A stretch of DNA of 64,000 nt, taken from Paenibacillus sp. FSL R5-0341 (GTDB lineage Bacteria > Bacillota > Bacilli > Paenibacillales > Paenibacillaceae). The stretch covers positions 1,116,001 through 1,180,000 of the forward strand of contig NZ_CP150241.1 of the NCBI RefSeq assembly GCF_037975235.1, given 5' to 3'. The notes beneath the pieces are model-generated. The model saw nothing but the letters and a program-made list of their open reading frames with translations. It did no database searches and had not been told where the DNA came from. Below, piece after piece: positions 53,127-62,547 of this stretch (the first letter of the stretch is position 1; every line of letters begins with the position of its first letter). The position numbers and the translations under genes are program-made.

Positions 53127-55571
53127 ATGAAGACTAAATTGAAAACCAAATCGAGAGGTAAGAAGATCCTGCGTAAAGGTGTAAAGCAAATAATGGCAGC
53201 AACGCTGCTCGCGGCGGGGATTTTCCCTGGATTGTCTCCAGGCTTGACTCAGGCGGCTGAAGCACATGTGGATAATCCATTTGTAGGGGCAACCGCTTAT
53301 CTAAACCAGGATTACTCCGCTCTCGTGGATACGTCCATTGCGCTGACCAACGATACATCGCTGAAAGCCAAGATGGAGACGGTTAAATCGTATCCAACAG
53401 CCGTATGGATTGACCGTATTGCTGCGATCTATGGCGGCCCGGACAACGCTGGTCGCAAAAGCGTAGAGCAACATCTCGATGCCGTTCTCGCGCAAAAGAA
53501 ACCGGGTACACCCATAACCGCTTCATTCGTTATCTATAACCTGCCTGGTAGGGATTGTCATGCACTCGCATCCAACGGTGAACTTCCACTAACACAGGCT
53601 GCACTACAGACGTACAAAACAGATTACATTGATGTGATCGCAGATATCTTCGCGGACCCGAAATACCAGGATATTCGCATTGTGGCGATTATTGAACCGG
53701 ACAGTCTGCCTAACCTGGTAACCAACCTGAGTACTCCAGCTTGTGCGCAAGCCAGCTCAACAGGCATCTATGAAGATGGGGTCAAGTATGCATTGGACAA
53801 GCTGCATGCCATTCCAAATGTGTACAACTATCTGGATATCGGCCACTCGGGCTGGCTCGGATGGGACAACAACCGTACTGGTGCGATTGCCCTGTACACT
53901 GACGTAGTAAATGATACTGCGGCAGGTCTGCAAAGTGCAGATGGTTTTATCACCAACACTGCCAATACCACGCCTACGCATGAACCGAATCTGCCTAATC
54001 CGGATTTGAATATCGGTGGACAACCGATCAGATCTTCCGATTATTATGAATGGAACCCGTACTTTGACGAGACGGACTTCACTGCAGCACTCTATTCCGG
54101 ATTTGTACAAGCAGGATGGCCGAGCAGCACGGGCTTCTTGATCGATACCAGCCGTAATGGATGGGGCGGGGTGAACCGTCCAACATCAGCGACAGGAAGT
54201 AATATCAATGCCTATGTGAATTCTGGACGGGTTGATAAACGGGATCATCGTGGCAACTGGTGTAACAACAGTGGGGCAGGTATTGGTGAAGCACCTAAGG
54301 CTGCACCGGGACCCGCACATCTGGATGCTTATGTATGGGTGAAACCTCCGGGTGAATCCGATGGCTCCAGCTCCGAGATTCCGAACAACGAAGGTAAAGG
54401 TTTCGACCGGATGTGTGATCCAACCTTCATAACTCGGGATGGCGTATTAACAGGTGCACTCGCGAATGCTCCGGTATCCGGTCACTGGTTCCACGATCAA
54501 TTCGTGACACTGGTGAAGAACTCGTTCCCTGTCCTGCCTGCTAGTAACGGTGGAGGCAATCCTCCGGGCGGAACAACAGCTCCGGCAGCACCAGCGCTAT
54601 TGACGGCTTCTGCTGGTAACGCTCAGGTCTCCTTGACGTGGACTGCTTCCACAGGAGCAACGAGTTACAGTGTGAAGCGGGCACTCAGTGCATCTGGTCC
54701 ATTCACAACGATTGCTGCCAATGTAAGTGGAACATCTTACAGCAATACAGGACTGATCAATGGCACAACCTATTATTATGTGGTAACGGCTACGAATGCA
54801 GTAGGTGAAAGTGTTAACTCTGCAACAGCAACAGCTACACCGGTTGCAGGTGTGACGGCGCCAGCTGCACCGACTGCTCTTACAGCAACAGCAGGCAATG
54901 CTCAGGTGAGCCTGACGTGGACTGCTTCAGCAGGTGCGACAAGCTATAATGTGAAACGTGCGCTGACTGCATCCGGCCCGTTCACAACGATCGCGGCGAA
55001 TGTGAGTGGCACATCTTACACGAACACTTCCCTGACGAACGGCACAACGTATCACTATGTGGTAAGTGCAGTGAATACAGCAGGGCAAAGTGCCAATTCC
55101 GCTGTAGCTTCCGCAACACCTCAAAGTGTCGTTGTACCGACCAGTGATCTTGTCCTGCAATACCGTGCTGGAGATACCAATGCGCAAGATAGCCAGATCA
55201 AACCGTATTTCAACATCAAAAATCTGGGCAGTACTGCTGTGAATCTGAGTGATCTGAAGATCCGGTATTACTTCTCCAAAGAAGGATCGGCTGCGATGGA
55301 TTCTGCCATCGATTACGCTCAAGTTGGCGGAGCCAATATCCAGCGTACCTTCACAGACTCGTATGTGGAGCTGAGCTTCACATCTGGCGCTGGTAGCATT
55401 CAAGCTGGTGGACAGACGGGAGACATCCAGCTTCGCATGTACAAAACAGACTGGTCCAACTTTGACGAGACGAACGACTACTCCTTTGATCCAACCAAAA
55501 CATCCTATCAGGATTGGAACAAGGTAACGCTCTACCAAGGTGGAAACCTGGTATGGGGTATTGAGCCTTAA
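53127..55571 (+). CDS. Secreted GH6 cellulase with two FnIII domains and CBM3
   Basis: The 814-residue product begins with a long basic signal peptide (cleaved near TQAAEA). The GH6 catalytic domain (about 45-470) shows NLPGRDCHALASNGEL with the catalytic Asp, IIEPDSLPNL, DIGHSGWLGW and YVWVKPPGESDG. Two fibronectin type III domains (about 484-575 and 577-668), closely similar to each other, and a family 3 cellulose-binding module (about 672-814, ending GGNLVWGIEP) follow. It degrades cellulose outside the cell; GH6 includes cellobiohydrolases and endoglucanases and I cannot tell which. AAAGGTGG precedes the ATG. Confidence 0.95.
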   Translation: MKTKLKTKSRGKKILRKGVKQIMAATLLAAGIFPGLSPGLTQAAEAHVDNPFVGATAYLNQDYSALVDTSIALTNDTSLKAKMETVKSYPTAVWIDRIAAIYGGPDNAGRKSVEQHLDAVLAQKKPGTPITASFVIYNLPGRDCHALASNGELPLTQAALQTYKTDYIDVIADIFADPKYQDIRIVAIIEPDSLPNLVTNLSTPACAQASSTGIYEDGVKYALDKLHAIPNVYNYLDIGHSGWLGWDNNRTGAIALYTDVVNDTAAGLQSADGFITNTANTTPTHEPNLPNPDLNIGGQPIRSSDYYEWNPYFDETDFTAALYSGFVQAGWPSSTGFLIDTSRNGWGGVNRPTSATGSNINAYVNSGRVDKRDHRGNWCNNSGAGIGEAPKAAPGPAHLDAYVWVKPPGESDGSSSEIPNNEGKGFDRMCDPTFITRDGVLTGALANAPVSGHWFHDQFVTLVKNSFPVLPASNGGGNPPGGTTAPAAPALLTASAGNAQVSLTWTASTGATSYSVKRALSASGPFTTIAANVSGTSYSNTGLINGTTYYYVVTATNAVGESVNSATATATPVAGVTAPAAPTALTATAGNAQVSLTWTASAGATSYNVKRALTASGPFTTIAANVSGTSYTNTSLTNGTTYHYVVSAVNTAGQSANSAVASATPQSVVVPTSDLVLQYRAGDTNAQDSQIKPYFNIKNLGSTAVNLSDLKIRYYFSKEGSAAMDSAIDYAQVGGANIQRTFTDSYVELSFTSGAGSIQAGGQTGDIQLRMYKTDWSNFDETNDYSFDPTKTSYQDWNKVTLYQGGNLVWGIEP

Positions 55572-55591
55572 AATTTACTCGTAATTGTCTT

Positions 55592-55631
55592 AACCGCAAT
55601 CCTCAGTATGTTAGAGGATTGCGGTTTTTTT
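55592..55631 (+). terminator. Terminator after the cellulase gene
   Basis: AACCGCAATCCTC and GAGGATTGCGGTT form a perfect 13-bp stem followed by seven T. Confidence 0.95.
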
Positions 55632-55644
55632 GCTATTCATTACA

Positions 55645-55848
55645 AGAGTCATTTTGAAATGAAGTACTTGATCAACTGAGGAACGTAGTGGAGGGGACGA
55701 AATCGATTCTGAAGAAGCGAAGTTGAAAGCTTTCTGCAAGGAAGCTACTTCGTAAGCATCATCTCGCCTTTATCACCGATCATAAGAACGATTCGTAACC
55801 GGAACGGATATCCCTCACAGCTGCAAGCTCTTTTTCTCAAATGACTCT
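55645..55848. repeat. Intergenic element with 10-bp terminal inverted repeats
   Basis: AGAGTCATTT (55645-55654) and AAATGACTCT (55839-55848) bound 204 bases without an open frame, between the cellulase terminator and the lyase promoter. Inside is a partly palindromic AAAGCTTTCTGCAAGGAAGCT-like stretch. It differs from the element at 24.6 kb but has a similar size and design. Confidence 0.5.
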
Positions 55849-55911
55849 AAAAACACTGATTATTGATCGTTTTGGTCGGATATTTGCCTAGGGTCTGGCA
55901 GGCAGGATGTC

Positions 55912-56008
55912 TATAATAGAACCCGATGGGCGGGATCACCTCGCTCGGATTGGAAAGAGAATGGAAGGGGGACCGCACTCTGGTAGTCGGGCAAGCTGAT
56001 TTCTCTTT
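55912..56008 (+). promoter_or_regulatory. Lyase promoter and terminator-like leader hairpin
   Basis: TATAAT at 55912-55917 is the likely -10 of the rhamnogalacturonan lyase; no good -35 is seen. Downstream, AAAGAGAA (55954-55961) and TTCTCTTT (56001-56008), followed by TTT, can form a terminator-like hairpin with a 39-base loop, 133 bases before the gene. It could be an attenuator. Confidence 0.4.
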
Positions 56009-56016
56009 TTTATTAT

Positions 56017-56030
56017 TGTAAGCGCAATCA
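56017..56030 (+). promoter_or_regulatory. cre site in the lyase leader
   Basis: TGTAAGCGCAATCA fits every position of the CcpA consensus TGNAARCGNWWWCA. It lies about 100 bases downstream of the TATAAT and immediately behind the leader hairpin, a roadblock position for catabolite repression. Confidence 0.6.
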
Positions 56031-56140
56031 TTGTAGGCAAGTATCGTCCGTCGAAGAAGGTCTGTACGAATGATCAAACATCCAATCATCATCAATGTGT
56101 ATAAGCATCACCTATTCTGTCTCAAGGAGCGTGAAGGTGG

Positions 56141-58552
56141 ATGAACTCAGAAACAACAGCGCCGGTACATAAAGGATCGGCTTCAGGTCTGCAATCAGGA
56201 CGCAGGAAGGCACGTATGCCGCTTGCAGCCAAGGTGATCTCTTCGGCACTCAGCGTAGCTTTGCTTGTTGGGGGAACAGCGGGGATTACCGGAGCAGAAG
56301 CTTCGAACGGTAGTGGGGCGACGGAGGCTAGCCTGCAATCACATAAGGGAGGCAGTCACGTGAAAGAGATTCAACTGGAATATCTGGATCGGGGTCTGGT
56401 GGCTGCTTCGACATCTGAAGGTGTGTTTCTCAGCTGGAGATTGCTTGGTGACGAGGCCACAGGATATAGCGACAAAGGGCTGACAGGTACGGACTTCAAC
56501 GTCTATCGTGATGGCAAAAAGATCGCTACCGTCACGGACAGCACCAACTATGTAGATGCCGCGGGCAAATCTTCTTCCCGTTATGAAGTGGCAGCGGTGA
56601 ACAAGAAGGGCAAGGAGAGTAAACGCAGTGCATCCGTCAAACCTTGGGCGAACGGCTACGTGGATATTCCACTGCAAAAACCCGCCGATGGTGTGACGCC
56701 TGCTGGAGAAGCTTATACGTATTCCGCCAATGACATGAGCGTAGGTGATGTAGACGGTGATGGCCAGTATGAGTTTTTCGTGAAGTGGGACCCTTCCAAC
56801 GCCAAGGACGTATCGCAAAAAGGGTACACTGGTAAAACCTACATTGATGCGTACACCTTGGACGGTCAGCTGTTGTACCGGATCGATCTTGGGGTCAATA
56901 TCCGTGCGGGTGCTCATTATACACAGCTGCTCGTTTATGATTTTGACGGGGATGGCAAGGCCGAGATGATGTTCAAGACCGCTCCGGGCACGAAGATTAT
57001 CAAATATAACAAAAAAGGAAAAGTAACATCCGAGAAGTACATCACGCTTCCGAAGCAGGATCGCAAGGCAGGATACTCGAACGAAGATGATTATCGCTTA
57101 AGTGCGGATGGTTACTATGATCACGTGGTGGATATGTTCAAAAACTGGCATAAACACGACGAGGTTGTGAAGGGGAACTGGCCTGCGACATTGGAAGAGG
57201 CTTTTGGAATCGAGAAAAAATATAATTACCCATTATCTCAGCAGGATGCCGAAAGTCTGGCCGACTACTTCATTGATGTATATGCGGTAGAACGCAGTAA
57301 TCGAAATGAGCTGCGCAAGTTCGAAGGTTTTATCGTGGATGGACCGGAGTATGTTACGGTATTTGAAGGCAAATCAGGCAAAGAGCTGGAGACCATTCCA
57401 TATGAACCCGAGCGTCATGACGATGGCCTGATGTGGGGCGATTATGCCATGGCACGAATTGAACCGGGGAATCGGGTGGACCGTTTCCTGGCAGGCGTAG
57501 CGTATTTGGATGGCAAGAAACCGTCTGCTATATTTGCACGCGGATACTATACACGTTCGACGATGGTTGCCTACAATTGGGATGGCAAGAAGCTGAAAAA
57601 GGAATGGAAAGTGGACAGCGGCTGGACACCAATGAAGAACCCATTCAATGACGGACCGCACGGTGTGGATGGTACAGATCCGCAGTATGGCTCCATCACA
57701 ACTCAGGGAGCGCACTATTTCAGTGTGGCGGATGTGGATTGTGACGGCAAACAGGAGATCATCTATGGCTCCGCTACGATTGATCATGATGGAAGTGTGT
57801 TGTACAGCTCCACAGACCTGATGCCTGCCGAAAGTGCTGCACCGGGAACCATTGCCCGACTGGGTCATGGCGACGCACTTCATGTGGCAGATATCGACCC
57901 GGATCGTCCGGGACTGGAGATTTTCATGGTTCACGAGGGTGGTCCGTGGGCTCCGTACGGCTATTCCCTGCGTGATGCGAAGACCGGAGAAGTGATCTAT
58001 GGTGGGTACACGGGGAAAGATACCGGACGCGGCATGGTGGGTGATGTCGATCCGACTCGTCGTGGACTTGAGACATGGGCTGTAGGATTATGGACAGCTA
58101 CGGGTGAGAAAATCAGCGATCAAGCACCGGGAACCAATATGAATATCCGTTGGGCTGGTGATATGACGACACAGATCGTAGATGGTGCAATTGATGTTAC
58201 ACCAACCATCAAGGATTGGAATCGTGGCACATTGCTGACGGCAACAGGCACCCTGACCAACAATCACACCAAAGGTACGCCTTCTCTTGTAGCTGATATC
58301 TTCGGGGATTGGCGGGAAGAGATGCTGGTGAGAACGACGGACAGTTCAGCGATCCGCATCTATCTGAGTACCGAGAAAACGGACCGCAAGCTGTACACGC
58401 TGATGCATGATGCGATGTATCGTGTGGGCATTGCAGGACAGAACAGTGGATACAACCAGCCTTCCTATCCGTCCTTCTACATGGCATCGGATATCGACTG
58501 GTCAAAAGTAACGCTGCCTAAGTTCTACACGCCAGGTAAGGGTGGAAAGTAA
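56141..58552 (+). CDS. Secreted rhamnogalacturonan lyase, PL11 family
   Basis: The 803-residue product matches family 11 polysaccharide lyases (YesW/YesX-like): an FnIII-like N-terminal domain (about 70-170) and a beta-propeller with many calcium-binding loops such as VGDVDGDGQYEF, YDFDGDGKAEM, VADVDCDGKQEI and DIFGDWREEM. It cleaves the rhamnogalacturonan I backbone of pectin outside the cell. An N-terminal extension of 25 residues precedes the hydrophobic signal; a second start at 56216 (MPLAAKV) has its own GGAAGG site and may be the true one. Confidence 0.92.
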   Translation: MNSETTAPVHKGSASGLQSGRRKARMPLAAKVISSALSVALLVGGTAGITGAEASNGSGATEASLQSHKGGSHVKEIQLEYLDRGLVAASTSEGVFLSWRLLGDEATGYSDKGLTGTDFNVYRDGKKIATVTDSTNYVDAAGKSSSRYEVAAVNKKGKESKRSASVKPWANGYVDIPLQKPADGVTPAGEAYTYSANDMSVGDVDGDGQYEFFVKWDPSNAKDVSQKGYTGKTYIDAYTLDGQLLYRIDLGVNIRAGAHYTQLLVYDFDGDGKAEMMFKTAPGTKIIKYNKKGKVTSEKYITLPKQDRKAGYSNEDDYRLSADGYYDHVVDMFKNWHKHDEVVKGNWPATLEEAFGIEKKYNYPLSQQDAESLADYFIDVYAVERSNRNELRKFEGFIVDGPEYVTVFEGKSGKELETIPYEPERHDDGLMWGDYAMARIEPGNRVDRFLAGVAYLDGKKPSAIFARGYYTRSTMVAYNWDGKKLKKEWKVDSGWTPMKNPFNDGPHGVDGTDPQYGSITTQGAHYFSVADVDCDGKQEIIYGSATIDHDGSVLYSSTDLMPAESAAPGTIARLGHGDALHVADIDPDRPGLEIFMVHEGGPWAPYGYSLRDAKTGEVIYGGYTGKDTGRGMVGDVDPTRRGLETWAVGLWTATGEKISDQAPGTNMNIRWAGDMTTQIVDGAIDVTPTIKDWNRGTLLTATGTLTNNHTKGTPSLVADIFGDWREEMLVRTTDSSAIRIYLSTEKTDRKLYTLMHDAMYRVGIAGQNSGYNQPSYPSFYMASDIDWSKVTLPKFYTPGKGGK

Positions 58553-58660
58553 GTAGGCTTAAGTAATAATAGGTAGCAATAGCAACATCACATGTATTCA
58601 TGATCAGTCTGAACATAAAGCAGTGTCGTTAATATTATTTGGTTGCATCGAAGCATAGGT

Positions 58661-58709
58661 GCTCTGGAATTCCAATGTGTCTCGCACATGGGGTTTCAGA
58701 GCTTTTTTT
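58661..58709. terminator. Terminator after the lyase gene
   Basis: GCTCTG and CAGAGC outer arms and ATGTG/CACAT inner arms are followed by seven T. The right arm overlaps the last codons of the convergent WYL regulator gene. Confidence 0.8.
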
Positions 58710-59643
58710 GCGTGTCCGTATACTGCTGCGTTGCCTTATTCATTCGTTGGATTAATTCCAGACGAACATGTTCGGGTTCCAGGCAACGTAGGCTATCCCC
58801 AAAACTCATTAGTATGCCGTAGCCGTAATCATCGTCTATAAAAGGAAGACTTACTTGATATCGTTCCTCGCCGAGGTAAGTTATATTGTTCATCGTGCAA
58901 TAATCCAGCATGCGATTTAGAGCGGAAGCTTTGATAAGTAGCTGAATTGAAAAAGTTTTGGCACGCATCTGATTGGTAAATTCAGAGAAGGGATGTGGCA
59001 ACGGACGATGATTAAAAGGAGTGTCTTCGATCGTTACCGAATACATTTTGCGTAACTTGAACAGCCTGTAATTCTGTGTTTGAGGCAGATAGGCTTGCAC
59101 ATACCAATGGCTTGCCTTAAAAACCATTCGTTGAGGCTCCACACCTTCAAGCTGCTCAGTTCCTTGGCGGTTGTAATAAGAAAAAGTGACAGTATACATT
59201 TTTTCCAAGGCTATCTTGATTGAATTAATAACGTTATCGGAGTCATCAGCTCCTATCCAGGATGTAAAGTCAACCATCATTTGATTTTTTTTCACGTTCA
59301 TCGCTTGGAATTCTTCTTCGGGAACAATGCTTTTCAACTTCACCAATGCATGGGATACTTCCTTACCCGAGAAGGTACTCTGCATGATTCCAAGTCCATT
59401 CAGGATGGCAATCATATCATGAGTCGTAAATAACCCTGCATTCAGCTTGTATTGTTCCATAATGCCAATGCCCCCACCGACACCAGAGCTCGTCGTAATG
59501 GGAATTCCGGCAGCATGAATGGATTCGATATCCCGATATATGGTCCTTAGCGAAACCTCGAACATTTCGGCGAGATCCTTACCGCGAACCTTGCTACGTT
59601 GTAGAAGCAGTATGACAATAGCGAGCATGCGTTCCAATTTCAT
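58696..59643 (-). CDS. YafY-type transcriptional regulator (HTH_11 + WYL)
   Basis: The 315-residue product has an N-terminal winged helix (VRGKDLAEMFEVSLRTIYRDI, residues about 17-37) and a WYL domain (ASHWYVQAYLPQ, then RLFKLRKM), a ligand-sensing module. The start follows AAGGAGGGAACCGTT. It diverges from a peptidase-E-like gene, and the gap holds a perfect inverted repeat overlapping that gene's -10 region, so repression of the neighbour, and perhaps of itself, is likely. Confidence 0.92.
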   Translation of the reverse strand: MKLERMLAIVILLLQRSKVRGKDLAEMFEVSLRTIYRDIESIHAAGIPITTSSGVGGGIGIMEQYKLNAGLFTTHDMIAILNGLGIMQSTFSGKEVSHALVKLKSIVPEEEFQAMNVKKNQMMVDFTSWIGADDSDNVINSIKIALEKMYTVTFSYYNRQGTEQLEGVEPQRMVFKASHWYVQAYLPQTQNYRLFKLRKMYSVTIEDTPFNHRPLPHPFSEFTNQMRAKTFSIQLLIKASALNRMLDYCTMNNITYLGEERYQVSLPFIDDDYGYGILMSFGDSLRCLEPEHVRLELIQRMNKATQQYTDTQKKL

Positions 59644-59743
59644 AACGGTTCCCTCCTTTTTTTGCAGATATGAGAAGATAGTATTGTTTAGTAATGCCTA
59701 ATCTGCTGACCGGAAAACGACAGGTTCCATATTCTTATTTTAT

Positions 59744-59771
59744 AATGACTGACAAGAAGTTGTCAGTCATT
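59744..59771. promoter_or_regulatory. Perfect operator-like inverted repeat
   Basis: AATGACTGACA, spacer AGAAGT and TGTCAGTCATT form an 11+11 perfect dyad that overlaps a TATAAT at 59741-59746. It lies 47 bases before the peptidase-E-like gene and is the likely operator of the divergent WYL regulator. Confidence 0.75.
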
Positions 59772-59817
59772 TCATGTTTTAATGAAAAGGAAGAAAAAAC
59801 GATGGGAGGTATTCGAG

Positions 59818-60432
59818 ATGAAAAAAATATTTCTGTCTTCATCTTTTGAAGAGTCAGCAAGCTTGTTTGGTGCGTTCGAGAAAGAATTAACGGGGAGAAC
59901 GGTCACATTTATTCCTACAGCGGCTATGCCAGAAGATTACAATGATTATGTGCAGGCTGGCCGACAAGCCCTTGAGGGATGGGGATTGGTGGTGGAGGAG
60001 CTGGAGATATCAACAGCCTCACCTCAAGAAATAGAGAGCACGTTACAGCGAAACGATATGATATATGTGACAGGTGGCAATACATTTTTCCTGCTTCAAG
60101 AACTTAAAAAAAGCGGGACGGATCTACTGATTCAAGCGCATATTCAGGCCGGGAAGATCTACATTGGAGAGTCAGCAGGTTCAATAATCTTATCCCCCAA
60201 TATTGAATATGTGAAAGAAATGGATGATCGTAAGTTTGCTCCAGATCTTGAAAGTTATTGTGCATTGAATGTTATCGACTTTTATCCGGTCCCGCACTAT
60301 GGATGCTTTCCTTTTGTGGAATCCACTGGAAAAGTTCTTCAAGAGTATCAGTCAGAGCTGCCTCTAGTACCTATTACGAATGTACAAGCTATTGTTGTGG
60401 AAGGCGATCAATTTCGGATTGTTGGAGCTTAG
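59818..60432 (+). CDS. Peptidase E-like (S51, class I glutamine-amidotransferase fold) protein
   Basis: The 204-residue cytoplasmic product carries the nucleophile-elbow GESAGS near residue 120, with the Ser expected to be catalytic, preceded by MIYVTGGNTFFLLQEL, the S51 pattern. The family includes aspartyl dipeptidase PepE and cyanophycinase-like enzymes. GGGAGGTATTCGAG precedes the ATG at 59818. It is probably repressed by the divergent WYL regulator. Confidence 0.88.
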   Translation: MKKIFLSSSFEESASLFGAFEKELTGRTVTFIPTAAMPEDYNDYVQAGRQALEGWGLVVEELEISTASPQEIESTLQRNDMIYVTGGNTFFLLQELKKSGTDLLIQAHIQAGKIYIGESAGSIILSPNIEYVKEMDDRKFAPDLESYCALNVIDFYPVPHYGCFPFVESTGKVLQEYQSELPLVPITNVQAIVVEGDQFRIVGA

Positions 60433-60544
60433 CGTATCCTCGATTAAGCATAGTGATAAGATGAAGCGAGCGTGGCTGTATTCGCTCCGGTGATCAGAAC
60501 ACATCCAAGTTATGCGGGGGCATAATGATGCGATCGGGAATTAT

Positions 60545-61165
60545 TCAGGACTTCAGATGTTTAACGGATGCAAAGTCTTCAATGGTGTAGTTTCCTTGAT
60601 CATGGATCAATGTGGTGATGGAGCATTCGGGGATCAATTGGTTCTGCATCGCTATGAAATCGGAATGCCAGACGTTAAGCTCGCGCTCGGTAAAGCTTTG
60701 GACCAGAAAATCAGTAATGAGTCCACCATGTGCAACCACAATCATGTTACTGTTCTCGCTGTTCCCAGGCTCTTTATTAACCAATTCGGTTAGGAGGGAG
60801 GCCAGACGTTCACCAGCCTGTTTGGCCGAGTCTCCCACGGGTGGAATGTAATCTGGGTCAGACGTACATCGATCCCACATCGCAATGAATTGTTCAAATG
60901 ACTGATCCGGGCAATCGCCCCAATTGGCACGTTCGCGCAGGCAAAAATCTTCGGTTATATGGGAATGGGTGTGGCGGGCGATCATACTTGCGGTTTCTCG
61001 AGCTCGTCGAAGTGGGCTGGTCAGGATTTTAGTAACGGGAAAGGGTGCTCTGGCAAAATGAAGTGCTGTGGCCTCGGCTTGTAGAGCTCCTTGGTAAGTG
61101 AGGGAGACATCACCGATTCGTCGTTCTTTGAGACCATGTCTCACCAGATGAAAGGTGGTACTCAT
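60545..61165 (-). CDS. Histidine phosphatase family protein
   Basis: The 206-residue product starts with the phosphohistidine motif LVRHGLKE (residues 7-14) and has a second Arg in TSPLRRARETA and the second catalytic His in VVAHGGLI. The length fits cobC/phosphoglycerate-mutase-like phosphatases. AAGGAGGTTT precedes the ATG. Its substrate is unknown; it converges on the peptidase-like gene without a clear terminator between them. Confidence 0.9.
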   Translation of the reverse strand: MSTTFHLVRHGLKERRIGDVSLTYQGALQAEATALHFARAPFPVTKILTSPLRRARETASMIARHTHSHITEDFCLRERANWGDCPDQSFEQFIAMWDRCTSDPDYIPPVGDSAKQAGERLASLLTELVNKEPGNSENSNMIVVAHGGLITDFLVQSFTERELNVWHSDFIAMQNQLIPECSITTLIHDQGNYTIEDFASVKHLKS

Positions 61166-61344
61166 GAGTGGAAACCTCCTTAATTATAGACGTTCACATA
61201 AATGATTAGATGTTATACTAATTATATATTTATCTAATTAAATAATGCAATGATGGTTTTGACGAAGACAGTTTATATTCAACCTATAGAATTGCTACAA
61301 TGGAGAAAAGTGAGGATCGTTTGTTGAGGACTGGAGGTATGGAC

Positions 61345-62358
61345 ATGAGCATCACGAAGCGCTGGACAGGAAGCCTGTATCAGGAGGCATTGCGAACAGA
61401 GGACTGCGGGCCACGTTTCTACGCGTACTATTACAAGCAGTGGGACAACTACCGTATGTCCTATCACCATCATGATTCCATGGAGATCATGTATATTATT
61501 TCGGGAATGTGCCGGGTTGATGTGCGGATGCCGGATGGGAGCTCAGAGCAGAGCGTTTTGAAAAAAGGGCAGTTCATTATGCTCGATGCAGATGTTCCGC
61601 ACCGATTGCTGGTGGAAGATGGTGTCCCTTGCCGGATGCTCAATGTGGAGTTTGGATTCTCAGGCTCACCTCCCGGACAGTTATCCATCCGTCAGCTCGC
61701 GTTGGAAGAGGAAGAAGTCCATACTTTACTCACTAATGCTTCGCCATATCTGGTACTGCCTGACCCGGAAGAAGTGTATCACATTATGAAAAGTCTGGTA
61801 CTGGAACTCGATCAGCGTGGTCTGATGGAGCAAGGAAGAACGCCCACACCAATGAGGATTATTCCACCAGAGGAAAGGTCGTATCATCGCGAAGCCAGGG
61901 ATCTCTCGTCACCGGAACAGGGAATACTGGTGCGTACATTGTTCATCCAATTGCTGGTCCGTGTTGCGCGTTTGCGAGGAGAAATGAGCCGAAGTGCATC
62001 AGATCAGGCGGAGCTGTATGTCAAACGAACCATTGAATTCATGCATCACAATATGGATCGCAACATTCAGATGAAGGATATCGCGGCAGCCGTCAATCTG
62101 CATCCGGGTTATTTACATCGCATTTTTCGTCAGCACACGCAGCGGACACCGACCGACTACCTGACGATGCTTCGAATGGAGAAGGCTAAGATGCTGCTTC
62201 AGCAGACGAATATTCCGATTTCGGAAATCTCTGACTATGTTGGAGTAGGCAGTCGTCAGTATTTTCATATGTTGTTCAAGAAATATACAGGTCGTACGCC
62301 GGTTGAATATCGTTCCTCCATGGAACGACATGTCAGCCAGTACCCACCGGATGAATAG
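61345..62358 (+). CDS. AraC-family transcriptional regulator
   Basis: The 337-residue product has an N-terminal cupin-like sensor (HHHDSMEIMYIISG, KGQFIMLDADVPHRL) and a C-terminal AraC double helix-turn-helix (IQMKDIAAAVNLHPGYLHRIFR, then YVGVGSRQYFHMLFKKYTG). GGAGGT is 6 bases ahead of the ATG at 61345; two earlier in-frame starts are possible. It is followed on the same strand by a GH4 glycosidase gene, its probable target. Confidence 0.92.
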   Translation: MSITKRWTGSLYQEALRTEDCGPRFYAYYYKQWDNYRMSYHHHDSMEIMYIISGMCRVDVRMPDGSSEQSVLKKGQFIMLDADVPHRLLVEDGVPCRMLNVEFGFSGSPPGQLSIRQLALEEEEVHTLLTNASPYLVLPDPEEVYHIMKSLVLELDQRGLMEQGRTPTPMRIIPPEERSYHREARDLSSPEQGILVRTLFIQLLVRVARLRGEMSRSASDQAELYVKRTIEFMHHNMDRNIQMKDIAAAVNLHPGYLHRIFRQHTQRTPTDYLTMLRMEKAKMLLQQTNIPISEISDYVGVGSRQYFHMLFKKYTGRTPVEYRSSMERHVSQYPPDE

Positions 62359-62547
62359 GCCAATTGCTTGTTATTTTCGAATACAACGGATTAGTGGATA
62401 TGTTTCGTAAAAGTTAGGATTTTTGACAACAAGATCGTGAACAGGTCATGATTTTGATAACGCTTCCCCTTTTGCCGTTGGTACAATGATTTCATGAAGA
62501 GAGTCATTAACCGAAGCGAAAGGTTCGGATTAGGGGAGGACATAGGG

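Noticed and set aside
55960..55982. A T-box-like sequence, AAGGGGGACCGCAC, before the lyase gene
   Set aside because: It lacks one base of the AGGGTGGNACCGCG core, no Stem I is visible, and a carbohydrate lyase is an unlikely T-box target.
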